DNA of 9,834 nt from an uncultured Chlamydiae bacterium (lineage in GTDB: Bacteria > Chlamydiota > Chlamydiia > Chlamydiales > CALBHK01). Location: NCBI GenBank assembly GCA_937894565.1, contig CALBHK010000426.1, positions 1 through 9,834 of the forward strand, read 5' to 3'. Below are positions 6,045 to 9,834 of the stretch, piece by piece. The notes beneath the pieces were generated by a model. That model was given only the letters and a program-made list of their open reading frames with translations. It did no database searches and was not told the origin of the DNA. Numbering within the stretch: position 1 is the stretch's first letter; every line of letters starts with the position of its first letter. A program made the position numbers and the translations under genes.

Positions 6045-6069
6045 TGTGGGCCACACAAGGCAGCCCACA
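6045..6069 (-). promoter_or_regulatory. Intergenic RNA hairpin between SSB and membrane-protein genes
   Basis: TGTGGGC (6045-6051) and GCCCACA (6063-6069) form a perfect 7-bp GC-rich stem with an 11-base loop. It sits a few bases past the SSB stop and just before the ATG at 6032. There is no run of T after it on the minus strand, so it is not a classic intrinsic terminator. It may be a processing or partial-termination stem that lowers expression of the downstream genes relative to SSB. Confidence 0.4.
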
Positions 6070-6074
6070 TGGTT

Positions 6075-6911
6075 TTAAAATGGTAGATCGTCGGTTACTG
6101 GCGAATCTTGTTTTGGCGGAGGCGGAGGGGTTTCGGTTTTCCCTCCAGTTTCCATTGGTACGTAGTCGTCGAAATCTCCGGCCCAGTACTTTGGAAACTC
6201 ATCGTTAAACCGATGCCACTGATTCATTGCCTCATTAAAAACTTCAGGTTTCGAGTCTTTGAGCCAAACAAGTTCTGGAACAGGGTAAGAGTTCTCCTTT
6301 CCTACCTTCTCGCTCTTAAAGGTGTTTGTTTGGCCTAGGTACTTGATTCCGACCCCCCCCAATTCATAGGCAGAAATCTGTTCAGCAATCTCTCCTTTAC
6401 CTTCAGTGATTAGAGATAATTTGAGCTCTTCGACTTTCTTTTCGATGTTCTTATACCCCGTGTATTTGGAGTGGATCAGAACAATGCTCGGATCATCCGG
6501 GCTGCTCTTGCGAAAACCCCCGCTGTCTTCAATGTCGTAAGACAACATTTTTACGAGTGTGAAGTTTTTGAACTCAGAATCGGCGAAGTCTCGCTCGTTG
6601 CGAACTTTAAACCAATCGATGAGTCCAAAATCATTCACCATCTCCTTCCCCTTGTATAGCTTGGTTCGGACTTTTTTACCCCGAGTGAATACAGAGGCTC
6701 CGTATTCAGAACGAAATTCAAAAGGTTCTTTACCGCCTCCAATTCGGTAAACGTCGGAACGGATGACAATTGCCCAGATATTTTTCACTTCCTTCCAAAC
6801 ATCTTTGGCTGGAGAATAAAAGAATCCTTTCTTGTCGCAGTTCCACGTAATCGTAGCGTCAATTGGCAAGCCTTTCCCAGACCCCGCTACTTTGCCATCA
6901 AATAAACCCAT
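6075..6911 (-). CDS. Probable phage single-strand DNA-binding protein
   Basis: The 278-residue protein ends in a proline run (262-266), a short polar linker and the tip DDLPF. That is the acidic Asp-Asp-x-Pro-Phe tail by which bacterial and phage SSB proteins bind partner enzymes. The body is rich in strands with aromatic and basic residues, as in OB-fold proteins, but I cannot match it to E. coli SSB, T7 gp2.5 or T4 gp32. The neighbour upstream is a RecB-type exonuclease, a usual partner of an SSB in phage recombination. I use ATG 6911 (MGLFDGKV), which leaves a 16-base gap after the exonuclease; a longer frame from 7043 would run over that gene. A G8 tract on the coding strand (6353-6360) is a possible slippage site. 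Confidence 0.65.
   Translation of the reverse strand: MGLFDGKVAGSGKGLPIDATITWNCDKKGFFYSPAKDVWKEVKNIWAIVIRSDVYRIGGGKEPFEFRSEYGASVFTRGKKVRTKLYKGKEMVNDFGLIDWFKVRNERDFADSEFKNFTLVKMLSYDIEDSGGFRKSSPDDPSIVLIHSKYTGYKNIEKKVEELKLSLITEGKGEIAEQISAYELGGVGIKYLGQTNTFKSEKVGKENSYPVPELVWLKDSKPEVFNEAMNQWHRFNDEFPKYWAGDFDDYVPMETGGKTETPPPPPKQDSPVTDDLPF
6494..6501 (+). repeat. CATCCGGG word, copy 9
   Basis: Found in the SSB-like gene, read as Pro-Asp. It has the long form GATCATCCGGGC. Confidence 0.8.
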
Positions 6912-6927
6912 ATTGTTACTATTTTGT

Positions 6928-7863
6928 TTACAATTGATATTGAATAATGTGCTTTGAAGCATCAAAATTGCCCTCAAATTTCCCTTGAATAAAGGAAAAT
7001 TTAGAGCTTGGTTTATTGAGATACCCCATAGCCTTAGCTTCAAGCATCTTCATCACAAAGAGATTGATTGGCCCGTGCTGGGTGATTATATCTCGTGAGA
7101 ATTTGTTTTGAGTTTGGTTCTTTAGCTCATAGGTAGGCACATCTCCTTTAAAATTAGTGGGCGCAAAGTTAAAAACATGAGTTATTGGCAGTTCACTAAA
7201 ATTCTCGTTCCATGCAAATTTCTGGCCTTCAAGCTGGAATTCATGGCCATCATGGAACTCTTTTTTCTTTGTTGACCCAGGTTCGAGAATCATAGACTTA
7301 AAGTCCACCGCAGCGACTACTGACTTCCCTCCGAATGTAAGTTCACAAACCATATCTAAAGTGGCTGCGTAACCCAAGTGAGATCGAATCGGAAGCTCGA
7401 TAGCGTAAATATCAGTTACTTTTTCTTCTAAAAATTGAAAGAAACAAGTAAGCCCCTTTTTAAACCCTTCGATCCAACGCGGGGCCATGTGAGCGTAATC
7501 ACCTAACATGTTTTCGAAATTCGTTTTGCCTTTCGTAATTCGAGAAAGCCAATCGAAATCAAAGCCACCCTGCTTAATTTTCATGGCACAGCAGGTGTGA
7601 TACGCCGTGCCATAGGCAGCAGCGGCATCCCGGATGGTCTCAGCTTCGCCGCCGTTCTTCATTACCCACTTATAAAATTCTATTCCTTTGGGGAGTAACT
7701 TATCGCATACGTTGGTAATTGAACAGTAGTGACGCACCTCATCGCCGATAAACTCATAGTAAAATCGACCAGATCCCAGATCTTTACGATAAAGGCGATA
7801 AGGTCTTCTTTTGTAGAAGAAATCAGGCTTTACCTCTTCAAATAGCTTTTTAATGTTCTTCAT
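6928..7863 (-). CDS. RecB-family PD-(D/E)XK exonuclease
   Basis: This 311-residue nuclease has the layout of the RecB/Cas4-like PD-(D/E)XK superfamily. GTAYH (residues 85-89) lies in the N-terminal helical part. Glu146 (IELPIRS) and Asp160 (AATLDMV) are followed by the D-x-K motif VDFKS (Asp177, Lys179) and the conserved Gln helix FQLEGQKFAW (Gln200, Gln204). The acidic residues bind metal and the Lys activates water to cut DNA. In phages such enzymes resect ends for recombination or help genome replication. It is the first gene after a promoter-operator at 7863-7912 and is followed by the SSB-like gene. The start is the ATG at 7863, whose first base lies in the operator arm. No partner annealase is seen in the window. 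Confidence 0.8.
   Translation of the reverse strand: MKNIKKLFEEVKPDFFYKRRPYRLYRKDLGSGRFYYEFIGDEVRHYCSITNVCDKLLPKGIEFYKWVMKNGGEAETIRDAAAAYGTAYHTCCAMKIKQGGFDFDWLSRITKGKTNFENMLGDYAHMAPRWIEGFKKGLTCFFQFLEEKVTDIYAIELPIRSHLGYAATLDMVCELTFGGKSVVAAVDFKSMILEPGSTKKKEFHDGHEFQLEGQKFAWNENFSELPITHVFNFAPTNFKGDVPTYELKNQTQNKFSRDIITQHGPINLFVMKMLEAKAMGYLNKPSSKFSFIQGKFEGNFDASKHIIQYQL
7629..7636 (-). repeat. CATCCGGG word, copy 10
   Basis: Found in the exonuclease gene, read as Ile-Arg-Asp, the same phase as copy 8. Confidence 0.8.
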
Positions 7864-7911
7864 TGCATGTTGTTACTGTGCAAAGATAAAGCACTTCGCA
7901 ACAACATGCAA
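7863..7911. promoter_or_regulatory. Perfect 12-bp inverted repeat, likely operator
   Basis: TTGCATGTTGTT (7863-7874) and its exact complement AACAACATGCAA (7900-7911) are separated by 25 bases. The distal arm overlaps the -33 element of the exonuclease promoter. The proximal arm runs from just downstream of the -7 region into the first base of the ATG. A bound dimer or tetramer would block the promoter. The repeat could also fold in RNA, but the long loop favours a DNA operator. Confidence 0.55.
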
Positions 7912-7912
7912 A
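7881..7912 (-). promoter_or_regulatory. Bacteroidota-type promoter of the exonuclease-SSB unit
   Basis: On the minus strand TTTG (7912-7909) is followed after 20 bases by TATCTTTG (7888-7881). These match the -33 TTTG and -7 TAnnTTTG boxes known for the primary sigma factor of Bacteroidota. The likely transcript start is near 7875, giving a leader of only about 12 bases. The promoter lies just past the stop of the polyvalent protein, so this unit can be expressed separately from it. Confidence 0.6.
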
Positions 7913-7914
7913 TT

Positions 7915-9834
7915 TTATTTCCTAAAAAATTCAGGCTCACCAACTTCTCCGGTCATAATTCCTTTAATCGTAATTGCATCCAAACGCAGGTCTTTTAGTG
8001 ACTCGTCAATTTTCTTTTTGTCAACTCCAGGGAACTCAATGGCGGCCATGTAAATTTCATGGAAGTCCATTACGAATTTACTATAATCCTTAAGTTCTCT
8101 TTCCTTGACTTTACTCAAATGAGCCTCTCGCTCTTTTTCGGGCAAAGCCTTGATCTGTTCTTTATTTTTTTCAACTCCGTAGTCGGCCTTCGAGTCGCTA
8201 ATCTTATCAGCCATATTCCGGCCCAAGAACCCAAATGAACGATGTATGTCGACATTGTATGATCTGAACCCAGGGAAAATTGCAACACCTTCTTGGATTG
8301 GGTTTAGCTTTCCATAATAGTCGGTTTCTGGCTCATTAAAAGATCTAAACACCCTCTCAAATGATTTAATAGTCCCAGGTGTGAGCTTTTTGCCGACGTG
8401 TTCCATCCGGGCTTTTAGCCATCCTGATTCGCCAACTTGAGAGATAGGTCGACCTGTTTTACCTAACTGCTGCCCATAAGTTGCTTCTACTAAGGACTTC
8501 ATGAGAGGGTCGATAGAATAAAATGGCTCAAAGAATTTCTCTGCCGCTCTGCCGACATTTTCCGCAGGAGAGAATCGTTCGTCCGAAACCGTAGAAACGG
8601 TCGACAAAAGGTGTCCTTGGGGAAACATATACCCCCAGTCATAGTAGTCAACAGACCCTTTTTGGTCGTTCCACGGTGAAGGGATAAGGAGAGAGCCTTC
8701 GTGATAAAACGGTACAAAGTATTTAAGTTTCTCGTCGTCGTCATCGGCCCAGCCTAACATGTTCGTAATAAGCTCCTTAAGAAGAAAAGGAGCAATAGAA
8801 ACAGCCATTGAGCCGGCCATTACTTTTCCTAACATTAAATTTTTATAAGACATATCCACTCCGGCAACCTTAACCGTTGTATCTTGGCCCATCTTCATGT
8901 CTTGGATGAGGTTGGCCATAATGTTATACGAAACCCTTACCATCTCATAAGGAAAGGATGGAAACGGAGCAACAAATGGGTTGCGGCGGAGGGCTTTAAT
9001 GTTTCTAGGTAGCCTTGAATATGTGGGGTTTTCGCTTGAAACGCGCTCAGCGGCTAATAACTTGACTTCTTGCTGTACATCCGGGCTCAAGGTGCTGTAC
9101 TCAGCGCCTTTGTACAGTCGAGCCATTTTGTCTAAATTTCGGTAATAATCGATGGCTCTGTAAAACTCATCGCCGAACTGGTAAATATGCGACATAAATT
9201 TTGTAACCGCTCCTAGTTTTTCATTCAGCTTGCCTTTTGTTGTGTTGTCGAATCCAGCGAATCTCTTCGCGTACTGCTTGCGAATGTCAGCGATCTCTCC
9301 GAATGTAATCCCATCGCCTAAAACTCCCAAAGAATACATCTCGATCAACTCAGCCTCATTCTCTGCGCTAAACAGCTTAAATGCTTTTTTGATATTCGGG
9401 TCAGCTACATTGAATAAGCCCTTTTGGGCTTGTAGCAAAAGGTTAGAAGTGAAGTTCCTTGATGCGGAAGCAATTGAAAAAATAGTCATAAACGACTTGG
9501 CCCGAGATGTTATACCTAAAATAGATTTATAAACCAATCCCATTACATCTCCTTCTTCGGTCATGTCGCCGATTGGTTTATTATAGAGTCTAAACGCCTC
9601 TACGATCTCAGGGGTGGAGTAAAGACCAGCCAGTGGACCCATTTGTGGTGTGCCAGGGAATTGTGCTGTGTATGGCCCGGTTGGACGCTCAAACAAGAAC
9701 TTGTCCTTCCCTTCGTCTTCGACCTTTGATAAGAATTTATTATTCTCTAAAATGTGAGCAGTTTTAAAAATAGACGTCATGTAGTTGACAATAGGATCCT
9801 TAACCTCGCCGAAAACATCACGGATTTCTTCTGC
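7915..9834 (-). CDS. C-terminal part of a giant phage polyvalent protein (5' end outside window)
   Basis: The frame stays open to the window edge, so the ATG at 9780 is internal; 639 residues are visible. Just before that Met the text EIRDVFGEVKDPIVNY resembles the recurring R-x-LGE-x-x-DP segment of very large phage proteins. Further on, counting from that Met, come SRNF (107-110), RRNPFVAPFPSFPYEMVRV (265-283) and a hydrophobic stretch at about 318-342 followed by ADDDDE. This set fits the helical 'large polyvalent protein associated' domains, perhaps LPD38, of virion-carried or conjugation-carried multidomain proteins that are injected with the DNA and act in early infection. The remainder is helical and charged. 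The domain number is uncertain, but the fragment is clearly one end of a long multidomain protein. Confidence 0.6.
   Translation of the reverse strand, partial: AEEIRDVFGEVKDPIVNYMTSIFKTAHILENNKFLSKVEDEGKDKFLFERPTGPYTAQFPGTPQMGPLAGLYSTPEIVEAFRLYNKPIGDMTEEGDVMGLVYKSILGITSRAKSFMTIFSIASASRNFTSNLLLQAQKGLFNVADPNIKKAFKLFSAENEAELIEMYSLGVLGDGITFGEIADIRKQYAKRFAGFDNTTKGKLNEKLGAVTKFMSHIYQFGDEFYRAIDYYRNLDKMARLYKGAEYSTLSPDVQQEVKLLAAERVSSENPTYSRLPRNIKALRRNPFVAPFPSFPYEMVRVSYNIMANLIQDMKMGQDTTVKVAGVDMSYKNLMLGKVMAGSMAVSIAPFLLKELITNMLGWADDDDEKLKYFVPFYHEGSLLIPSPWNDQKGSVDYYDWGYMFPQGHLLSTVSTVSDERFSPAENVGRAAEKFFEPFYSIDPLMKSLVEATYGQQLGKTGRPISQVGESGWLKARMEHVGKKLTPGTIKSFERVFRSFNEPETDYYGKLNPIQEGVAIFPGFRSYNVDIHRSFGFLGRNMADKISDSKADYGVEKNKEQIKALPEKEREAHLSKVKERELKDYSKFVMDFHEIYMAAIEFPGVDKKKIDESLKDLRLDAITIKGIMTGEVGEPEFFRK
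8404..8411 (+). repeat. CATCCGGG word, copy 11
   Basis: Found in the polyvalent protein gene, read as Ala-Arg-Met, the fourth reading phase. Confidence 0.8.
9078..9085 (+). repeat. CATCCGGG word, copy 12
   Basis: Found in the polyvalent protein gene, read as Ser-Pro-Asp-Val. Confidence 0.8.

Noticed and set aside
6912..7043. Longer N-terminus for the SSB-like protein
   Set aside because: The extra residues would overlap the exonuclease by over 100 bases; ATG 6911 follows the exonuclease stop closely and begins a plausible protein.
7863..7911. Inverted repeat as an intrinsic terminator of the polyvalent gene
   Set aside because: The loop of 25 bases is too long, the stem is not GC rich and no T tract follows; it fits an operator better.
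7853..8053. Frame crossing the exonuclease promoter on the + strand
   Set aside because: It runs antisense through the promoter-operator and the end of the polyvalent gene; its product has no recognisable features.
8499..8744. Minus-strand frame inside the polyvalent gene
   Set aside because: It is nested in another frame of a long, domain-bearing coding region.
56..9085. CATCCGGG as a by-product of a common Pro-Asp codon pair
   Set aside because: Five of the twelve copies encode other residues in other phases, and other Pro-Asp pairs in the window use different codons.
1..9834. CRISPR array, tRNA, rRNA or insertion sequence
   Set aside because: No regularly spaced repeats, cloverleaf-like sequence, rRNA stretch or transposase with terminal repeats was seen on either strand.

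Overview
The window looks like part of a temperate phage genome, or a phage-like mobile element, from a Bacteroidota host. Three things point to phage: a tyrosine recombinase at the left edge, a dense set of small overlapping genes, and a replication/recombination set next to the end of a very large 'polyvalent' protein. The host guess rests mainly on one promoter (7881-7912) that matches the Bacteroidota -33 TTTG / -7 TAnnTTTG pattern, and on start codons that lack clear Shine-Dalgarno sequences. It is an inference. No host gene or ribosomal marker is present.

Left block, + strand, 1-2446. Nine genes run head to tail and every junction overlaps, so no base is noncoding. In order they are: the C-terminal part of a tyrosine recombinase, a short YopX-like protein, a lipoprotein, a 37-aa one-span membrane peptide, a 53-aa two-span membrane protein, an HNH nuclease, an unknown 70-aa protein, a small protein with a winged-helix look, and a RusA-like Holliday-junction resolvase. 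The last two share about 131 bp in different frames.

Right block, - strand, 9834 down to 2382. In transcription order: the C-terminal 639 residues of a giant polyvalent protein (continuing beyond the window), a RecB-family PD-(D/E)XK exonuclease, a probable single-strand DNA-binding protein ending in DDLPF, a membrane-anchored coiled-coil protein, an unknown 183-aa protein, a double helix-turn-helix protein, an SF2 DEAH helicase with a zinc ribbon, and an unknown 165-aa protein. The last gene meets the resolvase tail to tail with a 65-bp antisense overlap. Exonuclease, SSB and helicase, with RusA across the convergence, make a plausible recombination-dependent replication set. The exonuclease-SSB unit has its own promoter, bracketed by a perfect 12-bp inverted repeat.

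No gap exceeds 300 bases; the longest, at 4771-4857, is 87 bp. No tRNA, rRNA, insertion sequence or CRISPR array was seen.

The most unusual signal cuts across the genes. The 8-mer CATCCGGG (or its complement) occurs 12 times on both strands, about 40 times the number expected by chance. All copies lie inside genes, in four different reading phases, so the DNA word rather than the protein seems to be kept.
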